A DNA stretch of 20,000 nucleotides, taken from contig NW_026728923.1 in NCBI RefSeq assembly GCF_030272615.1, positions 40,001 to 60,000 on the forward strand, read 5' to 3'. The DNA comes from Cryptomeria japonica. Lineage: Eukaryota; Streptophyta; Pinopsida; Cupressales; Cupressaceae. Of the stretch, positions 9,669 to 18,059 are shown piece after piece (positions within the stretch are counted from its first letter, which is position 1; the number at the start of each line of letters is the position of its first letter). The translations under genes were made by a program, and so were the position numbers. The notes beneath the pieces were generated by a model. That model worked only from the letters and a program-made list of their open reading frames with translations. It did no database searches and had not been told where the DNA came from.

Positions 9669-10240
9669 CCAAAAGTGCGCACTTTTGGAGGGCACTTTTG
9701 TGCGCTCCAAAGGTGCGCACTTTTGGAGGGCACTTTTGTGCGCTCCAAAGGTGCGCACTTTTGGAGGGCACTTTTTGGAGGGCACTTTTGTGCGCTCCAA
9801 AGGTGCGCACTTTTGGAGGGCACTTTTTGGAGGGCACTTTTCTGCGCTCCAAAGGTGCGCACTTTTGGAGGGCACTTTTTGGAGGGCACTTTTCTGCGCT
9901 CCAAAGGTGCGCACTTTTGGAGGGCACTTTTTGGAGGGCACTTTTCTGCGCTCCAAAGGTGCGCACTTTTGGAGGGCACTTTTGTGCACTCCAAAGGTGC
10001 ACACTTTTGGAGGGCACTTTTTGGAGGGCACTTTTCTGCACTCCAAAGGTGCGCACTTTTGGAGGGCACTTTTTGGAGGGCACTTTTGTGCGCTCCAAAG
10101 GTGCGCACTTTTGGAGGGCACTTTTTGGAGGGCACTTTTGTGCGCTCCAAAGGTGCGCACTTTTGGAGGGCACTTTTGTGCACTCCAAAGGTGCGCACTT
10201 TTGGAGGGCACTTTTCCTGCGCTCCAAAGGTGCACACCTA
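9669..10240. repeat. Array of near-palindromic units of ~38 and ~55 bases
   Basis: The block alternates tgcgctccaaaggtgcgcac, ttttggagggcac and an optional extra tttttggagggcac. The segment ctccaaaggtgcgcac plus ttttggag is a 24-base palindrome with a single mismatched pair, so each unit can fold on itself or form a cruciform. Occasional C/G swaps (ttttctgcgctcc, ttttgtgcactcc) give dispersed variants. Stop-free frames run through the whole block on both strands because unit lengths and composition avoid stop codons; these are not genes. The array sits exactly where a 311-bp unit has its ggtgcgcacc motif. Confidence 0.95.
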
Positions 10241-10368
10241 GGTGAGCACCTTCGACCACACCTTGTAGCACACCAAACTCTGACTTTCGACTTCATCCGC
10301 AATGCAGGGTCTTTGAGGTTGGCGCAATGCGCACAACCAGGGGAGTCGACCCATCAAACCCAACACCT

Positions 10369-10378
10369 CCCCTATATA
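10369..10378 (-). promoter_or_regulatory. Putative Pol I spacer promoter core 8 (first 157-bp unit)
   Basis: Same core, 817 bases from core 7 because of the inserted array. From here rightward the + strand flank changes to tctgattctcatacatg and the left flank to catcaaacccaacacctcc, defining the 157-bp subfamily. Confidence 0.55.
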
Positions 10379-10525
10379 AGCTATTTGTCTGATTCTCATA
10401 CATGCGTAGCCTGCAGGAGCAATTAGGACATCGACCCCAACTTTCGGCTTCTAAACGAAAACAAGGTCTTTGAGGTTGGTGTAATGCGAACAACTAGGGG
10501 AGTCAACCCATCAAACCCAACACCT

Positions 10526-10535
10526 CCCCTATATA
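10526..10535 (-). promoter_or_regulatory. Putative Pol I spacer promoter core 9
   Basis: Same core, 157 bases from core 8. The hairpin sequence beside it is decayed here (ggttggtgtaatgcgaacaac). Confidence 0.55.
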
Positions 10536-10682
10536 AGCTATTTGTCTGATTCTCATACATGTGTAGTCTACAGGAGCAATTAGGACATCGACCCCAACTT
10601 TTGACTTCTTAACGAAAACAAGGTCTTTGAGGTTGACGTAATGCGCACAACCAGGGGAGTCGACCCATCAAACCCAACACCT

Positions 10683-10692
10683 CCCCTATATA
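10683..10692 (-). promoter_or_regulatory. Putative Pol I spacer promoter core 10
   Basis: Same core, 157 bases from core 9. Its + strand flank is ctatttgtccgattctc, as in the 311-bp units, inside an otherwise 157-bp-type unit. Confidence 0.55.
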
Positions 10693-10839
10693 AGCTATTT
10701 GTCCGATTCTCATACATGTGTAGCCTACAGGAGCCATTAGGACATTGACCCCAACTTTTGACTTCTTAACGAAAACAAGGTCTTTGAGGTTGGCGTAATG
10801 CGCACAACCAAGGGAGTTGACCCATCAAACCCAACACCT

Positions 10840-10849
10840 CCCCTATATA
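10840..10849 (-). promoter_or_regulatory. Putative Pol I spacer promoter core 11
   Basis: Same core, 157 bases from core 10. The next unit is longer by 63 bases because of a small ggtgcacgccttggtgctcacc insertion-like segment at ~10935-10970. Confidence 0.55.
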
Positions 10850-11059
10850 AGCTATTTGTCTGATTCTCATACATGTGTAGCCTGCAACAACGATTAGGAC
10901 ATCCACCCCAACTTCTGAATTCGTCTGCGTTGACCGCACCAAAGGTGCACGCCTTGGTGCTCACCAAAATCCGACTTCCGACTTCTTCTGCTATGCGGGG
11001 TCTTTGAGGTTGGCGCAGTGCGCACAACCAGGGGAGTCAACCCACCGAATGCAACACCT

Positions 11060-11069
11060 CCCCTATATA
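11060..11069 (-). promoter_or_regulatory. Putative Pol I spacer promoter core 12
   Basis: Same core, 220 bases from core 11 (157 + 63). It is flanked by ggttggcgcagtgcgcacaacc-type hairpin sequence on its left. Confidence 0.55.
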
Positions 11070-11216
11070 AGCTATTTGTCTGATTCTCATACATGCGTAG
11101 ACTGCAGCAATGATTAGGACATCCACCCCAACTTTTGACTTCTTAAACAAGACAGGGTCTTTGAAGTTGGTGCAGTGCACACAACCAGGGGAGTCGACCC
11201 ATCAAACGCAACACCT

Positions 11217-11226
11217 CCCCTATATA
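11217..11226 (-). promoter_or_regulatory. Putative Pol I spacer promoter core 13 (rightmost)
   Basis: Same core, 157 bases from core 12. One extra A on the + strand side (tatataaagc) makes the - strand read TTTATATAGGGG. It is the last copy before the GC-rich arrays that lead to the 5S unit. Confidence 0.5.
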
Positions 11227-11309
11227 AAGCTATTTGTCCGATTCTCATACGTGTAGTCTGCAGCAGCGATTAGGACATCGACCCCAACTTCCGAATTCGT
11301 TTGCATTGA

Positions 11310-11480
11310 CCGCACCAAAGGTGCACGCCTTGGTGTGCACCTTGGAGTGCACTTTGGTGCTCACCTCGGTGCACACTTTGGTGTGCACCTCGGTGTGCAC
11401 CAAAGGTGCGCACCTTGGAGCGCACCAAAGGTGTACACTTTGGAGCGCACCACATAGGGTCTTTGAGAGGTTGGCGCAGT
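11310..11480. repeat. ggtgcnc(a/c)cc palindrome-rich short repeats
   Basis: After the last promoter core, accgcaccaaaggtgcacgcc leads into about 12 short variants of ggtg(t/c)(g/a)cacc(t/a)(t/c)gg, period about 11-22 bases, ending with a decayed gggtctttgagaggttggcgc at 11457-11480. Most units are self-complementary. This is the same family as the spacer flanking the 5S gene and probably the ancestral end of it. Confidence 0.8.
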
Positions 11481-13200
11481 GCGCACACCAAGGTGGGTGT
11501 TGAGGTGCGTGCCGAGGTGGGTGGGTGCTAGGGTGCGCTCCATGGTGGGTGCCAGGGTGGGTGCGTGCTAGGGTGGATTCCAAAGAGGGTCATAGGGTGG
11601 GTGCCAAGGTGGGTTGGTGATATAGTGGGTTCAAAGGTGGGTACTAGGGTGGGTTCCAAGGTGGGTCACAAGTTGGGTGCCAGGATGCGTGGGTGTTAGG
11701 TTGGGTGCCAAGGTGGGCTCCTGCGTGGGTGGGTGCTAGGGTGGGTTTCAAGGTGGACGCGAGGGCGGGTGCCAAGGTGGGTAACAAGTTGGGTGTTAGG
11801 ATGGGTGAGTGCTAGAGTGGGTGCCAAGGTGGGTGGGTGCTAAGGTGGATGCCAAGGTGGTTCACAGGGTGGGTGGGTTCTAGGGTGAGTTCCAAGGTGG
11901 GTCACAGGTTTAGTGCTAGGGTGCGTGTCAAGGCGGGTGTCGAGGTGCCTGGGTGCTAGGGTGTGGATGCCAATGTGGGTCATAGGGTGGGTACTAGGGT
12001 GGGCTGCAATGTGGGTGCCAAGGTGGGTAACATGCTCGGTTGGTTCTAAATTGGGTGTCAGGGTGGGTGTGCACCCACCTTGCCCGAGGTGGGTGCCAAG
12101 GTGCCAGTGTGGGTGGGTGCTAAGGTGGATGCCAAGGTGGGTGAGAAGGTGGGTGATAGGTTGAGTGGTAGGATGGGTGGGTGCCAAGATGGGTCACAGG
12201 GTGGGTGCAAGGGTGGGTAGGTGCTAGGGTTGGTGTCAGGGTGGGTGGGTGCTAGGTTGGGTTCCAAGGTGGGTGCGAGGGTGAGTGTCAAGGTGGGTCA
12301 CAGGTTAGGTGCTAGGATGGGTGAGTGCTAGGGTGCAAAGGTGCCAGGGTGGGTGCTAGGATGGGTCGATGCTAGGGTGAGTGGCAAGGTGGGTCCACAA
12401 GTGTCAAGGTGGGTGCCGAGGTGGGTGCCAACTTGGGTTCCAAGGTGGGTGCCAAGTGGGCGACTGCTATGGTGGATGCCAAGGTGGGTCACGGGGTGGG
12501 TGCCAAGTTGCTAGGTTGTGTTCCAAGGTGGGTGCCAACGTGGCTGCTAGGGTGCGTGGGTTAAAGGGTGTGTCACAACGTGGGTGCCAGGATGGGTGCG
12601 CACCCACACTGGCCAAGACGGGTGCAAGGTTGGGTTCCAAGCCCGGTCACAGGCTGGGTGCTAGGATGGGTGGGTGCCAAGGTGGGCACCAGGGTGGGTG
12701 CACCCACCCTGGCCAAGGTGGGTCACGGGGTGGGTCCTAGGGTGGGTAACAGGGTGGGTACTAAGGTGCGTGCCAAGGTGGGTCATGGGGTGGGTGCCAA
12801 GGTGGGCACCAGGGTGGGTGTGCACCAACCCTAGCCAGGGTAGGTCACGGGGTGGTTGTCGGGGTGGGCGTCAAGGAGCCAAGGTGGGTGGCAAGTAGCC
12901 AAGTTGCGTGCCAAGGTGGGTGTCGGGGTGGGTGCCAAGGATCCAAGGTGGGTGCCAAGGAACCAAGGTGGGTGTCTGGGTGGGTGCCGAGGTGGGAGCC
13001 AGGGTGGGTCCCAAGGTGAGTGCAAAGGTGGGTGCCAGGGTCAAGGTGAGTGCCAATGTGGGTTCCAAGGTGCCAGGGTCAGGGTGAGTGCCAATGTGGG
13101 TTCAAAGGTGCTAAGTTGGGTGCGAGGTTGGGTGCGAGGGTGGGTGGGTGCCAAGGTGTGCTAGGTGGAAGCCCGGGTGGGTCGGCATCCCATGGGTGTC
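11481..13200. repeat. Strand-asymmetric ggtgggtgcc degenerate array
   Basis: About 1.7 kb of variants of ggtgggtgccaaggtgggt with a loose period of 10-25 bases, common linkers being aagg, aggg, tagg and gtcac. Nearly all GGG runs are on the + strand. Clusters such as ggtgggtgggtgctaggg (near 11515) and gagggtgggtgggtgcc (near 13135) have G-quadruplex form. The right part from 12701 belongs to the ~6-kb 5S unit and is repeated at 18736-19235. No coding content is seen in spite of long open frames. Confidence 0.88.
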
Positions 13201-13575
13201 GAGTTGGGTGCCTGATGGGTGCTTCTTGTCAAGTTTTAGTCGTCGGGACTCATTTCGAGCCTTAGAGGTCGTTTCTTGTCCGGTTGCCCTGTCTTCGACC
13301 TGGGAACCCAATTTTGGTCCTCGGGTCCCATTTTTTTTTGTCTCGCATCCCACTTTTGGCCTGTGGCCTTTTCGGGGTCGATTCTCGTTTTGGGCATCAG
13401 AGCATGTTTCTTCTCCTAAAACCCAATATTTGTTTATTAAGTCTCGGAACACATTTTTGTTCTCGTGGACCCATCATGGGTCTTGGAACGCATTTGTGGT
13501 CCTTGGGTCCCATTTTGCATCCCGAAACTTGTGTTTTGGTGCTTGATCCCTATTTTGGGTGCCCACCTTGCACCA
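13201..13575. repeat. T-rich degenerate ~25-30-base repeats
   Basis: The tract contains about 10-12 loose variants of 'cctcgggtcccatttttgg' (examples at ~13302, 13320, 13345, 13480, 13498). Between them is an AT-rich stretch with tttgtttattaagtc at ~13428-13443. Base use is unlike the GC-rich surroundings and the C-C-C-A-T-T-T-T pattern is on the + strand. No gene, RNA or mobile-element signature is visible. It is repeated at 19236-19610. Confidence 0.65.
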
Positions 13576-13925
13576 AGTGCGCACCCGGGGCAAACCGAGC
13601 GCCTTGGTGCACCGGGGCAAGATCGAGCGTGCACCCGAGGCGCCCCGAACATGCACCAAGGTGCACTCGGCCCACATGTGAGCGCAGGTCGTTGCGCCCG
13701 AGGTGGTGTGTGGGCACCGCGTTGCAGACGGGACACTGCACGCACACGACGCCCCGTCCAGGTGCACGCACGTAGGCCGGGCCGGGTGCACACCCGACGC
13801 CCTAGCAAGGTGCGCGCACCCGGGCAGGGCTCACACTTGGCGAACGGGGCGCACTTCGCGAGGGAGGGTGTGCACCTCGACGGGGGTGGGTGGCCGGGGT
13901 GGATTCGCACGTGGGTCGCGGTTTG
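13576..13925. other. GC-rich leader upstream of the 5S gene
   Basis: The block contains gcgcacccggggcaaaccga, ggtgcac and gcacccgaggcgccccga (13631-13648) motifs of the spacer family also found downstream of the gene. The 18-base motif gcacccgaggcgccccga recurs at 14206-14223, so the 5S gene is embedded between related blocks. No open frame looks like a gene. The same block is at 19611-19960. Confidence 0.6.
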
Positions 13926-13954
13926 CTAAGTACACACTGCGACAAGCTCATAAC
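13926..13954 (+). promoter_or_regulatory. 5S upstream promoter region
   Basis: Plant 5S genes usually have a TATA-like element about 28 bases upstream, a GC pair near -12 and a C at -1. Here taagta occupies 13927-13932 (-28 to -23) and a C is at 13954 (-1). The GC element is not clear at the expected position, though gc occurs at -9 and -16. The element is weak but correctly placed. Confidence 0.6.
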
Positions 13955-14073
13955 GGGTGCGATCATACCAGCGTTAGTGCACCGGATCCCATCAGAACTC
14001 CGCAGTTAAGCGCGCTTGGGCCGGAGTAGTACTGGGATGGGTGACCTCCCGGGAAGTCCCGGTGTTGCACCCT
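13955..14073 (+). rRNA. 5S rRNA: 5S ribosomal RNA gene, intact, plant type
   Basis: The 119-base gene begins gggtgcgatcatacc and ends gttgcaccct, whose terminal bases pair with the start to form helix I. The internal Pol III control region is complete: box A around 14004-14020 (agttaagcgcgcttggg), the intermediate element around 14023-14032 (gagtagtac) and box C from about 14035 (ggatgggtgacctcc). The BamHI-type ggatcc at 13984-13989 is common in plant 5S. It encodes the 5S RNA of the large ribosomal subunit, transcribed by RNA polymerase III with TFIIIA. I see no mutation that would inactivate it. It points rightward, opposite to the putative Pol I cores. Confidence 0.98.
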
Positions 14074-14085
14074 TTCTTAGTTTTT
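14073..14085 (+). terminator. Pol III T-run terminator of the 5S gene
   Basis: Immediately after the gene there is a ttt at 14073-14075 and a run of five T at 14081-14085. RNA polymerase III stops at runs of four or more T on the non-template strand, so the second run is the likely stop. Confidence 0.85.
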
Positions 14086-14521
14086 CGCCGGGCGTCGCAA
14101 TGCTATTTGAATAAACCTTTTGCCCGTTTGCGTTCTCGTCGGGGCCGGGCCGGGCCGGGGTGCGCTGCCCGCACTACCGCGCGCGCGGGGGGCGACACCG
14201 AGCGCGCACCCGAGGCGCCCCGAGCACACAGGCCACGGTGCAACCCGGGCGTTGTGCGCGCACCCCGGTGCGCCCGAGGTGCTGCGCGCGCACCCAGGTG
14301 AAATCGGTGTGCACCTCGGCCAGTGCGCGCTCGGTCGAGTCGCGCACGTTGGCCAAGGTGCACGGTGATGTTTCTTACTCTAAGGTTCCGCACCAGACGC
14401 CCGGGACAGGTGAGCGAAGCTGGGCGGGGCCGGGTGCGCGGCCGGGGCAGGTGCACGCAGCTGGAGAGAGCTTTGGAGCACACCAGAGGTGCGCACCTTG
14501 GAGCACACTTCGGAGCGCACC
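14086..14521. other. GC-rich 5S downstream spacer
   Basis: Very GC-rich sequence with gcgcgc tracts, gccgggccgggcc and ggtgcgcaccc motifs of the spacer family. An 18-base block shared with the 5S leader is at 14206-14223. No RNA gene or believable protein is seen; long open frames on both strands follow from composition. Confidence 0.6.
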
Positions 14522-14640
14522 AATGATGCGCTCCATTCAAAAGTTTCCTGAAAAGGCAAAAAAAGTTGAGATTATAGAATTTCCCACTTGAGAGATTGTA
14601 AAAAAAAAAAATTTAAAATGAAGGAAACGCGGGTGCCAAG
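14522..14640. repeat. AT-rich island, copy 1 (diverged)
   Basis: Starts atgatgcgctcc, then a cctgaaaaggcaaaaa block, an A-run of 11-12 around 14599-14610 and ends aaacgcgggtgcc. It aligns with the better-preserved islands at 16741-18693 but has lost the ccgttttgaaagatag hairpin core. Confidence 0.7.
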
Positions 14641-16740
14641 GTGTGCGCGCCCGGGTGCGCAGCCCAGCCAAGGTGTGCGCACCAAGGCGCCCACCCTGGC
14701 GAAGGTGCACGCAAGGTGCGCACCCGAGGCAAACCGGACAATTAACCCAACTTTCGACTTCGCGCGCACCTGCGCACCTTGGAGCGCACTTCGGAGCGCT
14801 CCTTGGTGCGCACCAATCTTGGGCACCTCGGAGTGCACCATGGCGCCCACCAAGGTGCGCACCCGGGGCAAACCGAGCTCCGACTTCGTGCGCACCTTGG
14901 AGCGCACGAAAGGTGCGCACCATGGCGCCCACCAAGGTGCGCAGCCCAGCCAAGGCGTGCGCATCAAGGTGCGCACCCTGGCGAAGGTGCGCACCCGGGG
15001 CAAACCGAGCTCCGACTTCGTGCGCACCTTGGAGCGCACAAAGGGTGCGCAACCCAGCCAAGGTGTGCGCACCCCGGGCAAACCGAGCTCCGAATCGTGC
15101 GCACCTTGGAGCACACTTCGGAGCCCTCCTTGGTGCGCACCGATGTTGCGCACCTCGGAGCGCACCCGGGGAAAACAATGCAATTAACCCGACTTTCGAC
15201 TTCGTGGGCACCTCGGAGCGCTCTCGGGTTCGCACCTCGGAGCACACCGAGGTGCGCACCTTTGATGCGCTGCCTTCACCAATTTCCAGAAAAGGCAAGA
15301 AAACATTGAGAAGGTGTGCGCACCGAGGTGCCCACCCTGGCGAAGGTGCACGCGAGGTGCGCACCCGGGGCAAACCGGGCTCCGACTTCGTGCACGCCAT
15401 GCTGCGCACCTTGGAGGGCCATGGTGCGCACCTTGGAGCACACTTCGGAGCGCTCAATGGTGCCCAACCCAGCCAAGGTGCCCACCGCGGCGAAGGTGCA
15501 CGCGAGGTGCGCACCCGGGGCAAACCGGGCTCCGACTTCGTGCACGCCGCACCTTGGAGCACACTTCGGAGCGCTCCTTGGTGCGCACCAGGGCGCGCAA
15601 CCCAGCCGAGGTGCCCACCCCGGCGAAGGTGCACGCGGGGTGCGCACCCGAGGCAAACCGGGCTCCGACTTCGTGCACGCCATGGTGCCCACCGCGGCGA
15701 AGGTGCACGCGAGGTGCGCACCCGGGGCAAACCGGGCTCCGACTTCGTGCACGCCGCACCTTGGAGCACACTTCGGAGCGCTCCTTGGTGCGCACCAGGG
15801 CGCGCAACCCAGCCGAGGTGCCCACCCCGGCGAAGGTGCACGCGAGGTGCGCACCCGGGGCAAACCGGGCTCCGACTTCGTGCACGCCATGGTGCCCACC
15901 GCGGCGAAGGTGCACGCGAGGTGCGCACCCGGGGCAAACCGGGCTCCGACTTCGTGCACGCCGCACCTTGGAGCACACTTCGGAGCGCTCCTTGGTGCGC
16001 ACCATGGTGCCCACCAGGGCGCGCAACCCCGCCGAAGGTGCACGCGAGGTGCGCACCCGGGGCAAACCGGGCTCCGACTTCGTGCACGCCGCACCTTGGA
16101 GCACACTTCGGAGCGCTCCTTGGTGCGCACCAGGGCGCGCAACCCCGCCGAAGGTGCACGCGAGGTGCGCACCCGGGGCAAACCGGGCTCCGACTTCGTG
16201 CACGCCATGGTGCGCACCAGGGTGCCCACCGCGGCGAAGGTGCGCACCCGGGGCAAACCGGGCTCCGACTTCGTGCACGCCGCACCTTGGAGCACACTTC
16301 GGAGCGCTCCTTGGTGCGCACCAGGGCGCGCAACCCAGCCGAGGTGCCCACCCCGGCGAAGGTGCACGCGAGGTGCGCACCCGGGGCAAACCGGGCTCCG
16401 ACTTCGTGCACGCCATGGTGCCCACCGCGGCGAAGGTGCGCACCCGGGGCAAACCGGGCTAGGACTTCGTGCACGCCGCACCTTGGAGCACACTTCGGAG
16501 CGCTCCTTGGTGCGCACCATGGTGCCCACCAGGCCGCGCAACCCAGCCAAGGTGTGCGCACCAAGGTGCACGCGAGGTGCGCACCCGGGGCAAACCGGGG
16601 TCCGGCTTCGTGCACGCCGCACCTTGGAGCACACATCGGGGCGCTCCCGGGTTCGCACCGGCGTTGCGCACCGTGGTGGGCACCTCGGAGCGCACCGTGG
16701 TGGGCACCTCGGAGCACACCAAGGTGGGCAGCGAGGTGCG
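14641..16740. repeat. Tandem 5S-spacer modules around cacccggggcaaaccgg
   Basis: Repeated modules contain cacccggggcaaaccgggc, tccgacttcgtgcacgcc, accttggagcacacttcgg, agcgctccttggtgcgcacc and, optionally, aaccca/cgcc plus aggtgcccaccccggcgaagg. The aaccc(a/c)gcc landmark at 15599, 15806, 16025, 16141, 16332 and 16550 gives 207, 219, 116, 191 and 218, so full and half units alternate. The left half (14641-15260) is a looser version with aattaacccaactttcgactt. Stop-free stretches of more than 700 codons cross the block on both strands at once, an artefact of a low-stop repeat. Confidence 0.88.
15257..15312. repeat. AT-rich island, copy 2 (truncated)
   Basis: Has cacctttgatgcgctgcc, ttcaccaatttccagaaaagg and then aagaaaacattgag. 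It stops before the ttttaaaatttccg half. Only the left half of the island is left. Confidence 0.75.
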
Positions 16741-16855
16741 CACCTTTGATGCGATGCCTTCACTAATTTCCATAAAAGGCAAAAGAAAACGAGATTTTAA
16801 AATTTCCGTTTTGAAAGATAGTGAGAAAAAGGGAATGCTGGTGCCATCTTGAGCC
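16741..16855. repeat. AT-rich island, copy 3
   Basis: Complete island: cacctttgatgcg(a)tgcc, cactaatttccataaaagg, A-rich run, gagattttaaaatttccg, ttttgaaagatagtgag and aaaagggaa. The hairpin's right arm has one change (aaaagggaa for aaaacggaa). Confidence 0.8.
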
Positions 16856-16969
16856 CGCCCTGGTGCGCAGCCCAGCCAAGGTGTGCGCACCAAGGTGCCC
16901 ACCCTGGCGAAGGTGCGCGCCCGGGCAATTAACCCAACTTCCAACTTCGCGCGCGCCAGGGTGGGAGCG

Positions 16970-17065
16970 CACCCAACAACCGGGCCTGGGAAGAGCCAAT
17001 GCGAGAAACCCCACCAAACGCTCTGACAAAAAAAGAGGGGGCGCTCCAGTAACCCCGCTTCGGAG
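16970..17065. repeat. Inserted segment with gccaatgcgagaaacccc, copy 1
   Basis: The segment ccgggcctgggaagagccaa, then gcgagaaaccccaccaaacg and a ctctgacaaaaaaagagg tract, is unlike the surrounding ggtgcgcacc modules. It occurs twice only, here and 469 bases to the right. It has no recognisable function; the ctctgacaaaaaaagag part resembles neither a tRNA nor a terminator convincingly. Confidence 0.7.
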
Positions 17066-17234
17066 CGCACCCTGGGCAAACCCAGCCAGGGTGCCCACCC
17101 CGGCCAAGGTGCAGGCGAGGTGCGCACCCGGGGCAAACCGGGCTCCGACAACGTGCACGCCGCACCTTGGAGCACACTTCGTAGCGCTCCCGGGTGCGCA
17201 CCTCAGAGCACACCAAGGTGGGCAGCGAGGTGCG

Positions 17235-17346
17235 CACCTTTGATGCGCTGCCTTCACTAATTTCCAGAAAAGGCAAAAAAAAGAGGAGATTTTAAAATTT
17301 CCGTTTTGAAAGATAGTGAAAAAAACGGAACGCGGGTGCCATCTTG
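17235..17346. repeat. AT-rich island, copy 4, with intact hairpin
   Basis: The best-formed copy. Arms ttccgtttt (17299-17307) and aaaacggaa (17322-17330) pair over 9 bases with a loop of about 14. They are preceded by ttttaaaattt, itself almost symmetrical. The island is AT-rich inside about 70% GC spacer. Confidence 0.85.
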
Positions 17347-17444
17347 AGCCCGCCCGGGTGCACAGCCCAGGTAAGGTGCCCACCCTGGCAAAGGTGCGCA
17401 CCCGGGCAATTAACCCTACTTCCGACTTCGTGCGCGCCAGGGTG

Positions 17445-17530
17445 GCAACCGGGCCTGGGAAGAGCCAATGCGAGAAACCCCACCAAACGCTCCGACAAAA
17501 AAAGAGGCGGCGCTCCAATAACCCCGCTTC
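17445..17530. repeat. Inserted segment with gccaatgcgagaaacccc, copy 2
   Basis: Second copy, with about 15 bases missing just before ccgggcctgg compared with the first, and ctccgacaaaaaaagagg in place of ctctgac. The two macro-repeats that carry it are each other's closest relatives. Confidence 0.7.
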
Positions 17531-17704
17531 GGAGCGCAGCCGGGGCAAACCCAGCCAAGGTGCCCACCCCGACGAAGGTGCACGCGAGGTGCGCACCCGG
17601 GGCAAACCGGGCTCCGACAACGTGCACGCAGCACCTTGGAGCACACTTCGAAGCACTCCCGGGTGCCCACCGGCGTTGCGCACCGTGGTGGGCAGCGAGG
17701 TGCG

Positions 17705-17816
17705 CACCTTTGATGCGCTGCCTTCACTAATTTCCAGAAAAGGCAAAAAAAAATGAGATTTTAAAATTTCCGTTTTGAAAGATAGTGAAAAAAACGGAAC
17801 GCGGGTGCCATCTTGA
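17705..17816. repeat. AT-rich island, copy 5
   Basis: Complete copy with intact ttccgtttt/aaaacggaa arms, and a run of 9 A in the A-rich tract. Confidence 0.85.
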
Positions 17817-18059
17817 GCCCGCCCTGGTGCGCAGCCCAGGCAAGGCATGCGCACCAAGGTGCCCACCCGCGGTGCACACCCGGGGCAAACCGGGCTCCGA
17901 CTTCGTGCAGGCCGCACCTTGGAGCACACTTCGGAGCGCTCCTTGGTGCGCACCATGGTGCCCACCAGGGCGCACCCGGGGCAAACCGGGCTCCGACTTC
18001 GTGCACGCCGCACCTTGGAGCACACATCGGAGCGCTCCCAGGTTCGCACCAGCGTTGCG

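Larger units (their letters stand above)
10285..11250. repeat. 157-bp tandem promoter repeats, six copies
   Basis: Six units carry cores at 10369, 10526, 10683, 10840, 11060 and 11217, with spacing 157, 157, 157, 220 and 157. Each holds ggtctttgaggttg, a hairpin-forming gcgcacaacc block, gggagtcgaccc, the core and aggacatcgaccccaactt. The unit is a shortened 311-bp unit: it lacks the catcggacc and ggtgcgcacc segments. The 63-base length excess in one unit is a partial ggtgcacc-type segment at the site where the larger arrays occur. Confidence 0.92.

Noticed and set aside
9454-10302. Open frames of ~220-280 codons in the near-palindrome array
   Set aside because: All frames are open on both strands across a 38/55-base repeat. 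No start context, domain or codon bias supports translation.
11481-13200. Telomere-like or interstitial telomeric repeat
   Set aside because: The units are ggtgggtgcc variants, not the plant TTTAGGG repeat.
13201-13575. Protein-coding frame of 132-163 codons on the + strand, present in both 5S units
   Set aside because: Identity between copies only reflects the near-perfect unit duplication. The translation is a degenerate 25-30-base repeat rich in Phe, Ser, Gly and Pro with no recognisable family.
14590-14640. Poly(A) tail of a retroposed SINE or transcript
   Set aside because: The A-run is internal to a conserved island that continues on both sides, no target-site duplication is visible and no Pol III A/B boxes were found to its left.
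14537-16766. Open frames of more than 700 codons on both strands rich in Ala, Arg, Pro, Gly and Cys
   Set aside because: Both strands and several frames are open over the same repeat modules, the translations are periodic low-complexity strings, and homologous modules elsewhere are frameshifted against each other. Composition and unit length explain the lack of stops.
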